From assembly GCA_008802785.1 (NCBI GenBank), contig VUYT01000015.1, positions 124,001-188,000 of the forward strand: a stretch of 64,000 bases of DNA, in the 5' to 3' direction. The notes under the pieces were generated by a model. The model worked only from the letters and a program-made list of their open reading frames with translations. It was not told where the DNA came from and did no database searches. This DNA comes from Symmetrospora coprosmae. Taxonomy: Eukaryota > Basidiomycota > Cystobasidiomycetes > Symmetrosporaceae. Below, one piece after another: positions 42,414-54,439 of the stretch; position 1 is the stretch's first letter; each line of letters begins with the position of its first letter. The position numbers and the translations under genes are program-made.

Positions 42414-45400
42414 TTATACTGCCACTTCCGTCACCGCACTCTGTTCTACTGCGCCCGCCGCGCCGACATCGCCAAGCAGGTTAATGTCCTTGTTGTCGAT
42501 GCAGATCGTCTTTGTGCAGTTGTCCGTCTTGTAGATGCCTACGAGGCGGGACGACAGCTCGAACATGTTATTTCGGAGCGAGATGATGATGAACCTAGGA
42601 GAGCGGGGAGCATTGCGAGCATTGCAGGAACGATGCGGTCAGATCGTCAGCACTGCGCATGCGAGGTACTCTCCCCGGAACCAGCCCACTCACTGCGCCG
42701 ACTTGGTGCACGTCTGGATATAGTGCGCTATGATGGAGACGTTGAGGTAATCGAGCGCTGCATCAATCTCGTCGAAACACATGACCGGTGTCGGCTTGAA
42801 GTGCTGAAGAGCAAAGACCAGAGCCAGCGAGGCGAGCGTCTTCTCTCCTCCGCTCAGATTGCTGATGTTCTTCCAGGACTTCTTCGGCGGCATGACGGAG
42901 AAGATGATGCCCTCGCTGAACGGGTCGAGCGAGTCGACCAGCTCCAGTTCAGCGTTGCCGCCGCGAGTGATCATCTGACAAGGGACAGTAAGGCATAAGC
43001 GGACTGCAGCGACGATGTTAAGCGTGTACGGAAGGCAGACCCACCTGGTACATCTCCTTGAGCTTCATGCTGATCAGTCCGAAGCCCGCCATGAAGCCCT
43101 CGAGCCGTTCTTTGCGCAGCCGGTCGCATAGCGCTTTCGCAGCGTCCCGAGCTACCGTGATGCGCTCGAGGTCCAGGGCACGCTGCAGGAACTCCTTCTC
43201 CCGGCGCCGATACTCTGTCAAGACCGCCAGATTGGGCTTGGCAGCGGCTTGCCGTTCTGTGTGGTTATATATATAAGTAAGGGCGCACGATTGCCATGAG
43301 CTGCTGTTTGCACGGCCAACACCCACCTTCGAGCAGAGCAATTTCCGCCTTGAGCTGATCAGTGTCAAAGTCCGCCAGCTCCTCCTCGGAATATATTGTC
43401 AGCTCGTCCGGATCCTTCTCCTTGGCTGGCTGCGCTTCAGGCGCTGGGTCTGCCTGTCCCTCTGCAGCAGCAGAAGGCGCGGCTTCTTCATCATCATCAT
43501 CTTCATCGATCTCGTGGAGCACCAGTTTCTTGAGTTTGTCCTGGACTCCAATGAGTGACCTCTCGTTCTCAGCCAGCTTGCGCCGAACCTTCTCCAGTTC
43601 TTGTTCGAGCTCAGTCTACGGAATACGGTAGGCAATCCCGGCTTAGCTGCGTCAGATTGCTCGACGGGTCACGGAGACTTACCTCTCTTGCCCGGAATTT
43701 GTTCATATCAGCCTGCTTCTCATCAAGCAACTCCTTCATCTCCTTGAGCTCCTCGCTCTTCTCCTCAAGAACGCCCTTGGCCTCTTCGACCTTGCGCCGG
43801 ACGTGCTCAAGAGCGGCCGTCTTCTCCCTGATGCTCTTCTCGAGCGCGGCAAGCTCCACCTCGAGCTCCTCGAGCGTCAGTCCATTGCTCTGCAGACTCT
43901 TCTCCAGCTTGGCGAGATCCTTCTCTGCCTTTGCGCGCCCGACTTCGGCCTTTGTGAGCTGGTTGCCAGCGTGCTCGGCCATCTCCTTGATGCCGTTCAC
44001 CTGCGCCTGCTGTGTGCGCAGCTTGACGCCGCCAACTTCCAGGATCTTGTCCTGCAGCGCCTTTATCTCCGCTTGGATCTTGTCGACGCTGTGCTGCAGC
44101 TTGGCGTGCTCGCCCTGCAGCCTCTCGATGTCCTTCTCGAGGGCGCCAATGCGTTTGAGCTCGTCTGCGTGCGGGCGATTGCTCTGCCCCTTGAGCTCCT
44201 GGATCCGCTTTGATGCCTCCTCAATGCGCTTCTTCCCCGCTCGCATTGCCATTTCCGTTTTCGAGAGCTCCATTTCCACGTCGGGGATCTTGCGCTGAAG
44301 ATCAGTGATCTCCTTCTCCTTGTCGCCGCGCTCCGCCGAGAAAGTGCGCAAGGCTTCGTCCGCCTTGACAGTGTCTCGCTCAAGTCGCGCCACCGCCTCG
44401 GGCGTGATGTTGTCGTCATCGACAATCTTGCTGCTCATGGCTCCTCGAGCGACCCTATTTCCTCCTCCAGACATGGTACCAGACGTGTCAATGAGCTTGC
44501 CGTCGAGCGTGACGACTCGCCAGCGCTTTCCGGCAAATCCTCCGAATGCGATTCGGTTGGCTTGCGTGAGATCCTTCGCGACGAGCGTATTCTGAAGCAC
44601 TTGGTAGAAGGCCGCTGCCAGCTTGGGATCCTTGGGGGTGACGAGGTCGAAGAGCCGAGGCACACTCTCCGGCGTGTCGATGCGGTCCAGATTCCGCTGG
44701 GAAAGTGCAGCCAGACAGAGAATGGTCGCTCGGCCCAGGTTATTGCGCCGAAGGTGTTCCAGGCACGCCTGACCTGACTCGACATTGTCGCAGACGAGGT
44801 TGTCCAGCCCGGGACATGCTGTAGAGATGGCAACATCGTACTTGTCGTCGATTCGCCCGAGGTTCCCCAGCCTGCCATGGAAGCCGGCGAGTCTGCCCTG
44901 TTCCTTGAGCTTGGTCAAGCTTCCGATGACGTCGCCCTTTGACCGACTGGCGGCTTGGGAAGCTTTCGCTTCTTCGACCTTCTGTCTGGCTGTCGTGGCA
45001 GACGCCCGCAGTTTCTGATCACCGGCATCCAGATGCTGCGGGAAAGACATGCAGGGTCCAGTATGTGTCAGTCGGTCTTCTCCGTTACATGACTCGGCGC
45101 ATAGCCAGGAGCAAGAACGCACCTGCAGCTCCTCCTTTAGCGCATTCAGCGCCTCGACAAGCTCGTCTCTTTCAATCTTCAGTTTCTCCATTCTACCTGC
45201 CTTGCTCTCGTTGTCCGCCTCAACGGCCTGCATCGTCTCCTGCGCCTCTTGGATCGCCTTCTGCGCGTATTCTGCCTTTTCCCTGAGGAGATTGCGCTGG
45301 TGTGTAGCTTGGTCAATGGCGGCCTGCTTCTCCGAGAGCTTGTCGAGCCACGGCTGAAGCTCGCCCTGCTTCTTGTCGATCTGCGCGGAGAAGACGGCCG

Positions 45401-47924
45401 TCTTGTCCTTGAGCGAGTCGCAGATGCGCTCGAGCTCGACCTCCTCGCGGGCAAGCTCCACGTCGTGCTTCTCGAGCTCGGCAGACAGGCGCGCCACATC
45501 ATCGCCGTACGACTTGAACGACGTACTGGCCTCGGACCGCCCGTGCGTATCGTCCTGGATGGCCTTCTTGAGCTTCTTCTGCTTGCCTGCCAGGTGCTTG
45601 CGCTTCTCTTGCATCTGTACGTCCTCCTTCTCGAAGGCACCCAGCTCCTTCGCGACCTCGTTGGTATTCTTTTCGAGCTCCTATAAAGCGGGAAAGGACG
45701 AAGCAGGTCAGTTCACATGGCGGAACAGCTATAAGAGATGGCAGCAGAGCAGCCTTCACGTACACGATGGTCGTCAAAGAGGATCCTGTGCTCCTGCTCG
45801 AGCTCTGCGACTTCCTGCCGTCTGCCCGCCTGCGAGTCTCGTTCGACCAGCAGCTCCTGCGTGGCTTTCTCGACGCTCTGCGTGGCCGCGGCAATGTTGG
45901 CGTTGTACCGCATCTGGTAGACCTGGTACAGCTCGGACTGGCGCTTTGCGAGCTCGTTCAGGTCGCGCAGGTACGCATCGGCCTCCTTCTTGGCGTGCTC
46001 GAGCGCCGCCTTCTCGCGCTCGACGAGCTTGACGCGGTTCGTCTTCTCGAGGCGCTCCTCGTTCAGCCTGTCGACCTCCTCTTGCGATTCGGCGATCGGC
46101 TCCTTGTACTGTCGGGAGCCCGCGGGCCGAAGCATCAGGATCGGCGCCTTCCAGTCCTGTTTTAGAGGCGAGATGATCCGGACTCACACTGGCCGTCCCG
46201 ACAATGTCCTCCAAGTACTCGAGGAGACCGTCTTCGTGCTCGTTCGGCGCCTTGGGCTTCATCTGCGCAATGCTCTCAACCTCGCCCTGCAGGATGAGGA
46301 ACCGCTTGTGCTCGAGATCGATGCCTCTGTCCTTGAGGAGGGTGGTGACCTCCTTGAAGGATGATGTCTTGCTGTTGATGGTGTACTTTGACGAATTATT
46401 GCGGTACGCTGTGCGCGTGACCACTAGGGTGGAGTCTGGCACAACATCGTAGGCGTCCGGTCCGGGCTGTGCGGATCGCATCCAGCTCTCAGCCGCAATC
46501 TTTCCATCCGGGCACTGCCCTTCAAGAGCGATGAGGCCACTCACAAGGTCCACAATCTCGCGGAACCAGATCTCGACGGCGCAAGAGTCAATATCGTCTC
46601 GCCCTTCCGAGTTGTGGATCAGCTCGGACAGCTTGCCCTGGCGCATCTTGCTCGCCTTGAACCCAAACACGAAGAGCAGCGCGTCGATCGTGTTTGATTT
46701 CCCGCTGCCATTTGGTCCGACAATGCTCGAGAAGGACTGTTGTTGCCGCACCGGTCGGCATGGGTCGGTCAGCGAGCCAGTGTGAGCTAATGCACTTTAC
46801 TGTGTTGGCGATAAGCCCACCTTGTGAAATGGCCCAATCTCCTGTCTGCCGGCATACGACTTGAAGTCGACAAAGACCATCTTGTGGATGATGAGGCGCT
46901 TTTTTGGGCCCGTCTCCTTCTCCTGCGCGGCCATCTGCTCTGCGAGGGTGACAATCTTGCTGGGCATGATGGGCCGTGCAGCGAGGGAGGCCGTGAGGTC
47001 GTCTTCCTCCTTGCTGTCGAGGAAATGCTGGGTGGGCGCCTCTTGCGCTTGAATCTGCACGCGGGGCAGAGCATCCTCGCGCTCAATGGCGGGAGTGGCG
47101 GGGGCGGAAGTAGACGCCTCGGAGGGCGCGTCCTCTGCAGGACCCGCTTGAGCTGTAGAGGCGCCTGCGCCCTGTCCAGATGGCGGTGTATCATCCCCAC
47201 TGGCACCGTCATCGTCTCCTGACTCCTCCTCTACCTTCGGAACGACAGGCAGGCCATGCGTTCGCTTCATAGCAGAGCCAGAGATGATGAGCGACTGCGC
47301 GACCTCGTCATCCTCGTCAGAGGAGTCTTGCTCGTCCTCGGCATCCTGCTGTCGCGCTCTGGCGCGAGCCGCATTAGCTGTAGCTGTAGCCGGAGCTGGA
47401 GCGGGCTTTATCCTCGCATGCGACGCGTTCGAGGCAGGCTTCCCGGTTGCGGGGGCGACGGCAGCCTGGCCGCCGCGACGCGAAGAGGGCGGCTGGGTGG
47501 ATGCGGGTTTGGCTTTTGACGCCGGCTTCTTCTGCTTGAGTGTCTCCTCCTCTGCGCTGTCACTGCCACTGCCACTGCCACTGCCACTGCCACTGCCACT
47601 GCTAGCGTCCTCCTCGCTGATGGGCTCTGGCTTTACCTTGACCTTGCTTGCCTGGCGCCTCGAGGTTGCGGTCGCAGCGGCAGCTGCACTCCGGCTTGAC
47701 GGCCTCTCTGCCAGAGCCATCTCGTCCTCGTCTTCTTCTTCTTCTCCATCATCAGAGCTTCCTCCCTGCTCCTCCTGCTCCTCCTGCTCCTCCTCGCTGC
47801 TCTCGACCACGGTCTGCTGCTTCTTCGTCCGAACAGGCGCTGGCACGGCAGCAGCTTGGGCGCGTCTGCTTGAGCTCTTCGAAGATGCTGCAGCCTTTTT
47901 GCTAGCAGGCTTCAAAGTCTCTTT

Positions 47925-47960
<36 letters not shown>

Positions 47961-48179
47961 GTCACCTTCCTCATCCTCCTCATCCTGCTCATCGCTGCTG
48001 TCTGCTACCACGGCTCCCTTCTTGGGACGCGTCTGCTTGTTTACGGCGCTGCTGCTCCTCCTGGACGAGACTGACGCCGATGCGACAGAGCTCTGCGACG
48101 CTGCAGCACTGACGCGCGGCTTCCTGGTCGTAGCAGCAGCAGCGGCAGCCGCAGCCGCAGCAGCCCGTCGTGGTGGCAT
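42414..48179 (-). CDS. SMC4: condensin ATPase subunit SMC4
   Basis: Ten minus-strand exons: 48179..46821, 46736..46545, 46466..46188, 46108..45764, 45680..45123, 45035..43683, 43615..43327, 43256..43045, 42974..42694, 42594..42414; 1682 residues. SMC4 pairs with SMC2 in condensin to compact chromosomes. Walker A GPNGSGKS (about 460-467) sits at the start of exon 2. Long coiled coils flank a hinge at about 940-1100 (LGRIDDKYDVAIST, then SGGGNRVARG). The ABC signature LSGGEK is at about 1569 and Walker B PVMCFDEIDAALD near 1592-1604. EYLEDIVGT and RTAYRNNSSKY are SMC4-type blocks. The first about 425 residues are an unusual disordered extension with poly-Ala, Asp/Glu runs and Gly-Ser repeats coded by trinucleotide and hexanucleotide repeats. 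The head proper begins near RLIIHKMVFVDFKSYAG. Confidence 0.95.
47926..47957. repeat. GTC/GAC trinucleotide run coding for poly-Asp in SMC4
   Basis: About ten tandem TCG units on the plus strand encode an Asp run in the SMC4 N-terminal extension. A nearby run at about 47562-47601 encodes alternating Gly-Ser. Both are likely to vary in length between strains. Confidence 0.85.
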
Positions 48180-48793
48180 TGTGTGTTGCGTGTACGGAGA
48201 TGGGGGGATGGTGAGGATGTCAAGGCGAGGGGAAAGGGCAAGGGCCAGGGCAGAGGGGCAGCCCACCCGCACCAGCGCCACCGGGCAGCTCGAGTAACTT
48301 GTAGTCCAGGCCAGATGGATGACGAGAAGGCAAGGCAAGGCAAAGCAGCTCTGCAGCATGTTCATGCATCACCATCTTGTGTGGTGCTCAATGCCCGGCT
48401 AAGAGCCACACCCAGCTCCCTGCCCCGCCTTGCTTCAAGCTCAGCTGCTCGGCGCTCCCCCCGTGCCGACGACGGGTGGAGGCGAGGCGGCCCTGGTCTT
48501 CTCTCTACGACTCCACAAGGTCAGGACAGCCCGGACGCCAGCAGAACCTGCCTACAGCACCTGCCAGACTCGTTCCGCTGTTGCGCTGCAGAGACCGCCT
48601 CATCTGCTCGCTAATCTCGGCAATCGGAGGCGACTCGGGAGCTGGGCTGCGTCGTGAAGGATCAGATCAGCGGGAAGCAGCTTGAGACACGCACGCTTCA
48701 GGACGTCGCACTGCTCGTACATCAGACACGAGCTCATTCAATAGCTGTCCTCACCCGCATCTCCTCGTCCTAGACCGGCGAGGAGCTCGCTGA
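48180..48793. promoter_or_regulatory. divergent region between SMC4 (-) and CK2 beta (+)
   Basis: These 614 bases should hold both promoters and probably the missing first exon of the CK2 beta gene. Possible ATGs occur at 48316 and 48320, opening a long but low-complexity frame to 48614. I could not join it to the next exon convincingly. Confidence 0.35.
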
Positions 48794-49194
48794 GGCGCAA
48801 TCGCCGTCACCACTCCTGCTGCCGGCAGCATCAGCAGCACGTCCCCGACAGCAGCAGCCGCCCGGGCAGCCGCCATCATCAGCAACCCAGCCGCAACAGT
48901 GACGCCGACGGCGACCGCGTCTGGCAGGCGGATCTCTGGACTGCCAAGCAGAGCGAGGCTGTCCTCGGTCCCACTACAGGAGCAGAGTCCCGAGCAGGAG
49001 CAGAAGGAGGAGCAGGAGCAGGACCGGGCAGGAGGAGACGAGGGCGCGAACGGACAGGGCGACGAAGAGGACAAGGTTTACGTAGAGGACAGCAACGAAG
49101 AGAGTGAGCTGCGTCTGCGTCTTGCCCTTCTCGCAAAGGGCTTGGGGCGTTGCCCCGAGCGTATCAACCCTGACTGACCACCCTCACTTGCTCG

Positions 49195-49230
<36 letters not shown>

Positions 49231-50381
49231 GAACGCTCGCGCTCGCAGTGGACGACTTGTCAACAGGCTCGGACTCCGAGTACTCAAACAGTGCGTGCTC
49301 CGATCATGCCCTTAGCTCGGAGCTGCAAAGCTGCCCACAATTCCGCCCGTGCTGACGCAGCTAGAGCTTCCTTCCCTCCCCCTTCCGGGATGTGCGCGCG
49401 CACTCGCAGCCTGGATCTCGTGGTTCCTCTCGACAAAGGGGAACGAGTACTTTTGCGAGGTCGATGAAGAGTACATCTTGGACCGCTTCAACCTCACTGG
49501 CTTGAACGGCGAGGTCCACCACTATGCCCAGGCGCTCGACATGATTACCGACAACCTAGGTGAATGGCAGGGTAGTGCATGCAGTCAGTGTGGGCAGCAT
49601 CTGACCGTGTTCCCACGTACCTCCCTTCTTTCCTGCTCGTCACTCGCCAAATGCACGCACAGAGGAAGACCCCGCAGAGGAGATGCGGGACCAGATCGAG
49701 GCCTCTGCGCGGCATCTGTACGGCCTGATCCACGCGCGCTTCATCATCACGTCGCGCGGTCTCACAAAGATGGTCGACAAGTACAAGAAGTACGACTTTG
49801 GGCGGTGCCCGCGCGTGCTGTGCTACGGACAGCCGCTGCTTCCCGTGGGCCTGTCGGACATTCCGTACCAAAAGGCCGTCAAGCTGTACTGCCAGCGGTG
49901 CGAGGACATCTACTCGCCCAAGTCCACCCGCCACGGCCAGATCGACGGCGCGTACTTTGGGTCCACCTTCCCGCACATGCTCCTCATGGTTTACCCCCAG
50001 CTCATCGTCCCCAAATCCGTACCTGGAGGCGCAAATTCGGCAAGCATGGGCTTTGTCAACACGCCCTCTGCAGCCGCCCACGCGAACAGCGGCGGCGGCG
50101 CAGAGAACGCAGGTGGGGGCCAGGGAGATCGCTCAGGCTCCACGTCATCCACAGGGACGGGTGGCGGGCGGGAGGACACGCCAGGAGCAGCAGGGACGCA
50201 CGCGAGGGGAGGACAGCACGGCGGCGCCCAGACGGGCGGCGCGAATGCAGCAGTCAAAGCTGAGCGTTTCCGCCCGAGGATATTTGGTTTCCAGCTCAAC
50301 GAGAGCGCAAAACTCATTCGATGGCAGGAGGCTGTGCGCGATAAGCAGGTCGACCGGCTCGAGCGCCTCGTCATTGAATAG
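48794..50381 (+). CDS. CKB1: casein kinase 2 regulatory (beta) subunit, 5' end unresolved
   Basis: Exons seen are (48794)..49103, 49249..49290, 49410..49559 and 49663..50381. The regulatory subunit dimerises through a zinc ribbon and organises the CK2 tetramer. [33 protein letters not shown] and FNLTGL are hallmark blocks. The zinc Cys pairs are CPRVLC and CQRC, followed by [19 protein letters not shown]. Between VPKSVP and the conserved [14 protein letters not shown] lies an insert of about 85 Gly/Ser/Ala-rich residues absent from the animal protein. The N-terminal exon is acidic ([13 protein letters not shown]) and has no ATG after the stop at 48791-48793, so a start exon lies further upstream; 48794 is only the open-frame limit. 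The first intron, 49104-49248, contains a (CCTG)9 repeat. Confidence 0.9.
49195..49230. repeat. (CCTG)9 tetranucleotide repeat
   Basis: Nine perfect CCTG units lie in an intron of the CK2 beta gene, shortly before its acceptor. Confidence 0.92.
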
Positions 50382-50738
50382 CTTCTCGGAAGGCCAGACC
50401 AGGGGAGAAAAGGGGCGGAGCCATCGTTCATATTGTCAGCTTCTTCGCATCCAATTTAGATCATGGTAATCTCATATAGTCGGGCTGTTTGATCAATTTA
50501 CAATCTTCGGCAGTGCGCATTCATGCCGTAGCTGGCGAGATCGACCTCTCACAGCGTGGTGGCCCGTTACGCAGTCACGAAAGAGCGGCCTCGCGCCCGA
50601 TAGCATGGACCGCATGAAAGACGCCGCATTGACGGTATGTCCAATGCCTCTACATGGCTTCTAAAGTTCAAGCACCTGCGCACACCGCGTCTGCTGCCTC
50701 GAATGGGCACGACCGCCAGGGATCTGCTCAGGCTGCGA
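50382..50738. other. convergent intergenic stretch
   Basis: These 357 bases lie between the CK2 beta stop (+) and the epimerase stop (-). They should hold two 3' UTRs and terminators. I see no gene. Confidence 0.5.
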
Positions 50739-52720
50739 TCAAGCCTGAGCGGCCGGTGGGCCCTGGTAGCCCTGTGGGTTCTTGCTCTGCCAGTTCCACT
50801 GATCCCTGCACATCTCCTCGAGGCTCCTGTCGGCCTTGAAGCCGAGCTCCTTCTGCGCGAGCGCCGGGTCGGCCGTCAGGTCCGGGACGTCGCCCGTGCG
50901 GCGGCCGATGATGTCGTACTTGTACTGGAAGCCCGAGGCGGCGCGCATGGCCTCGACCATGTTCAAGACAGACATGCCCCGGCCCTTGCCGAGCTGCATA
51001 TCGCACGGAGCCGAGCGAACAACAGGTCAGCGAGGTGAGGCAGTGAGAAATGCGGGCTCGCGGTAGGGAGCTGCGCCTGTTTACGCCCGCCCGCCACTCA
51101 CGTTGAAAGCACGGAAATTTCCGCCGGAGCCTCCGAACCCGGAACCGGTTGATGCCTGGTTCTCAAAGATGTCGTTCCTGTCGATCTGCTCGAGGCAGAG
51201 GACGTGTCCGCCGGCGAGGTCCATGACGTGGATGTAGTCGCGCTATATCACCCAGACACGACATGCGTCAGCGGCACGTCAGGATGACAGCGTGCTTGTT
51301 CGCCCGCTGGCCCGAATGCCCGGATGCCCGAATGCCCTCTAGCTATCACGATTGGCGCTCGCTCGCTCGCTCGAACACGCACTCACCACGCAGGTTCCGT
51401 CCGGAGTAGGGTAGTCGTTGCCAAAGACTTTGAGGCCATCCTGGGCGAACTTGCCGACGGCCATCTGTGCAAGTAGGGGGACGAGGTTGCCCGGCTTGCC
51501 GTGGGGGTCCTCGCCGATGAGGCCCGACGGGTGCGCGCCAGCCGGGTTGAAGTAGCGCAGGGCAATGGCGCGCCAGCGCTTGTCAGAGTCGGTAATGTCC
51601 TTAATGATCATCTCGGACATGACTTTGGTGCGCCCGTACACGGACTCGGCGGCCAGCGGGCTCGTCTCCGGGATCGGGATCGTCTTGGGCGCGCCGTAGA
51701 CGGTGGCCGAGGACGAGTAGACGATGCGGAAGCAGTTGTTCTTGCGCATGATCTGTGGGATGAAGAGTGTGCCGCGAGAGGGGCCCATGTGGTCAGCCAG
51801 GCAGCCACGGGGAATCGAGGGACTCTTGCGGATTTCGGGCCGCTCAGACCCACGTCGAGCAGGCTGATGGTGGCCGAGATGTTGTTCTGGTAGTATTCAA
51901 TGGGCTTCTCTGCAGACTCGCCGACAGCCTTGAGGGCCGCGACGTGAATCACGCCCCAGATGCCCGACCCTTCCTTGTTGTAAAAGTCGAAGATGCTCTG
52001 GACATCGGACGCGCTCTTGAGGTCTCCGTTGAAGACTTTGACCTCGGTGTCGGCCTTGTCCTGCTCGCTTGCGCTGCTGCCGAGCTCGTTGCGGGCAATC
52101 TGCGAAACGCGGTTCAGGGCCTCGGGGAAGGAGTTGGTGAAGCTGGTGCGTTCGACGGCGCGGTGAAAAGGGCAGAGAAAGGCAATGTCAGCTGAAAGTA
52201 GCACCGCCGTTGCATCGCGCATCGCGCGTCGCGCATCTCGGGCTGGCTGATGGGCACGCACGTCTCAATGACGGCGACTCTGAACTTGTTGGTGAGGAGC
52301 AGGCAGAGCACAATGTGCGAGCCTGAACGGCGCGAGCCATCAGCCTGCTGGAACAGTGCGGATCGCGTTACAAATGCAGTGCCTTTCACCAATGTATCCA
52401 GCTCCACCAGTCTAGGCGAGCGAGCGAGCATAGCAGCAGTGGCAGCGGCAGCGGCAGCGGAGGTCAGCCTCAGCAAGTCAGGTACGGGAGTACCGTAGCA
52501 ACAGCAGCGGTATACGTACGACTGTGAACGAGAGAAGGCAAGGACAGCAGATAGATGGAAGCACAGTCAGCTCTGCTCAGCTGCAGCTGCAGCTGTTCTT
52601 CCCCTCTAGAGAGCAGCTGCATGGGCGGGCTCGCTCCTCTCCTGGCTTCCCAGCGGTCCGCCGGGCCAGCGCGTCGGCTCACTCACCGAGGACGACGGGC
52701 TTTGACGAGGTAGGCGCCAT
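50739..52720 (-). CDS. GAL10: UDP-glucose 4-epimerase (GAL10/GalE type)
   Basis: Minus-strand exons 52720..52687, 52521..52520 (2 nt), 52411..52390, 52322..52262, 52142..51854, 51752..51387, 51242..51102 and 50993..50739 give 389 residues. The enzyme interconverts UDP-glucose and UDP-galactose (Leloir pathway, cytosol) with bound NAD. The Rossmann motif TGGAGYIG is at 13-20. The catalytic set is the Ser cluster SSSATVYG at about 149-156 and YGRTK with Tyr175 and Lys179. [26 protein letters not shown] and [15 protein letters not shown] follow in order. There is no mutarotase domain, unlike yeast GAL10. Exons 1 and 3 cannot be joined directly in frame; a TC dinucleotide between perfect splice sites (TTCACAG before, GTACGT after) restores VLVTGG. 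The gene is divergent from the TatD gene. Confidence 0.92.
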
Positions 52721-52768
52721 CTTGTATGTATGTGTAATCAGTCTAGTGCCTGCAGGCAGATGTCCTCT

Positions 52769-52792
52769 TGTGTGTGTGTGTGTGTGTGTGTG
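52769..52792. repeat. (TG)12 dinucleotide repeat
   Basis: Twelve TG units lie just upstream of the epimerase start, in the bidirectional promoter shared with the TatD-like gene. Confidence 0.95.
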
Positions 52793-53002
52793 ATATGGAA
52801 CGAGAAGGACAAGAGCTGGCCTGGCAGTAGTGAGTGCTCGTGCCTGCCCGCCCCGGCCCGCCTTCCGAAAGCGGAACAAGGTCCCGGTCAACGTCGGTTC
52901 AGGCACACTCGGGAATCATATCGATCCGCTTACTTCATCGCGTTCAGACAGCAAGTACCGGTATCGTACACGTCGTCACTACATCTGCTTCCGCGGCAAC
53001 CA

Positions 53003-54314
53003 ATGCCAGAGCTCCCTCCTGGTACCATGTGGACCTTGCCGGATGAGCCTGACATCGACGCGCTGGCCCTGCTGGTCGACTCGCACGCCCACCCAACAGA
53101 CTTCAAGGGTTTCTCATCGAACCAGGATGGCTACAGAGATGCGGCGGGTTCGCTTCACCTGCACAGAGTGCGTCAACCCCGCCATGCGCGTGGACGCAAC
53201 GCAATGACGCACATCACCCGACCCGCTGCAGAAAGGGTACCTGGCTGATAATCGGTTGCGAATGCTGCAGCTATGCGCCATGAGCTCGCATCTCAACGAC
53301 CAGGACCTCGTTCGCCAGCTTGTGCAGGAGCACCCGAGCAAAATCATCCCAGCCTTCGGTGCGGTGTCGCGCCTCGATGAAACCGTGATGTACCACGAGC
53401 TTCTGTTGACTGTCTCGTCTTCTGCTGCATCTTCGTCTACGTCCGATGCGGACGTGCACGACGTAGGTCTCCACCCATGGTGGTCGCATCACATCTCTTT
53501 CCGGCTCGAAACAGACGCACCTCTCGACAAGCACAAGCACTACGCTTCGCTCTACCCGGACTGGTTCTCCGCTTCTTCCGGAGACTTGACACAGGAAGCA
53601 TCGTCCCTCCTCGCCTTCTTCCCCGAACCGACGCTCTTCTCGACATACCTCGCCTCTTCCCTCCGGCCGCACCTGGCCGAATTCCCACAAGCCATGCTCG
53701 GAGAGGTCGGCCTGGACCGCTCCTTCCGGGTCCCGTACCCTCAGACGGAACCCAAGACCGACCACGATGCACGCACAGGCAACGAGAAGCACACACGGGA
53801 AGCCCATCGCGCGAGCAAGAAGTTCACCCCGCTCAAGACGCCCGTCGAGCACCAGGTGCGCTTGCTCCAAGAGCAGATGGAGGTCGCGTTCGAGCTCGGC
53901 CGGAACGTCTCGCTGCACTCGGTGCAGGCGCAAGGCGCGACCTTCACTCTGCTCGAGGAGCTGCCCAAGACGTCCAAGTCCTGGAGCAGCCCAGGCTGCG
54001 CGTCCAAGATCTGCATGCACTCGTACGGGGGCAGCGAGCAGACCATCGACCGCCTTGCCCGCCTCTCCTCACCGCCCGGCCGCATCTACTTCTCCTTCTC
54101 GACCACCATAAACGCGCGCCTTGACCGCCTCGAGGACCTCATACGAGCAACGCCAGACGACCTGCTCCTCATCGAGAGCGACTTCAACGATATCCGGAAG
54201 AGCGAGACGCGCCTCTGGGAGATTCTCAGCGTCGTCTGTCAGGCGAAGGCGTGGTCCAAGGAGCGTGCCATTGACACTTTGAAACGGAACTGGGAGCGAT
54301 TCAGCGGGACATGA
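53003..54314 (+). CDS. TatD-family metal-dependent hydrolase
   Basis: Exons 53003..53167, 53232..53358 and 53467..54314 give 379 residues. TatD proteins are TIM-barrel, metal-dependent DNases/hydrolases. Metal-binding pieces are visible in order: VDSHAHPTD (His28, His30), IIPAFGLHPWWSH after splicing (residues about 93-105), GEVGLDR, RNVSLHSVQA, CMHSYGG, and LLLIESDFND near the end, where the conserved Asp follows Glu-Ser. The second intron (53359-53466, 108 nt) is stop-free in frame but must go to bring IIPAFG and LHPWW together. An insert of about 60 residues with a disordered charged patch sits after GLDRSF. The fungal subfamily is cytosolic or nuclear; no leader is seen. The first junction (53167/53232) is the least certain part. 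Confidence 0.82.
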
Positions 54315-54439
54315 TGTTGTGCCCGCCTCTGGACGATAACGACGTATGTATGGGATTGCTCGGCCTACATGGGCGTCAGCTCTAATGATGGTGCATACAG
54401 GTACGAATCGTACTTTTCGGGCGGACTCCCTGCTTTCCG

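Noticed and set aside
47284-48297. Long plus-strand open frame opposite SMC4 exon 1
   Set aside because: It is the mirror of the low-complexity SMC4 N-terminal extension (Ser/Ala/Leu runs from GC-rich repeats) and has no family features.
53359-53466. In-frame reading through the second TatD intron
   Set aside because: The 108-nt segment is open, but reading through it separates IIPAFG from LHPWWSH, which are adjacent in the family.
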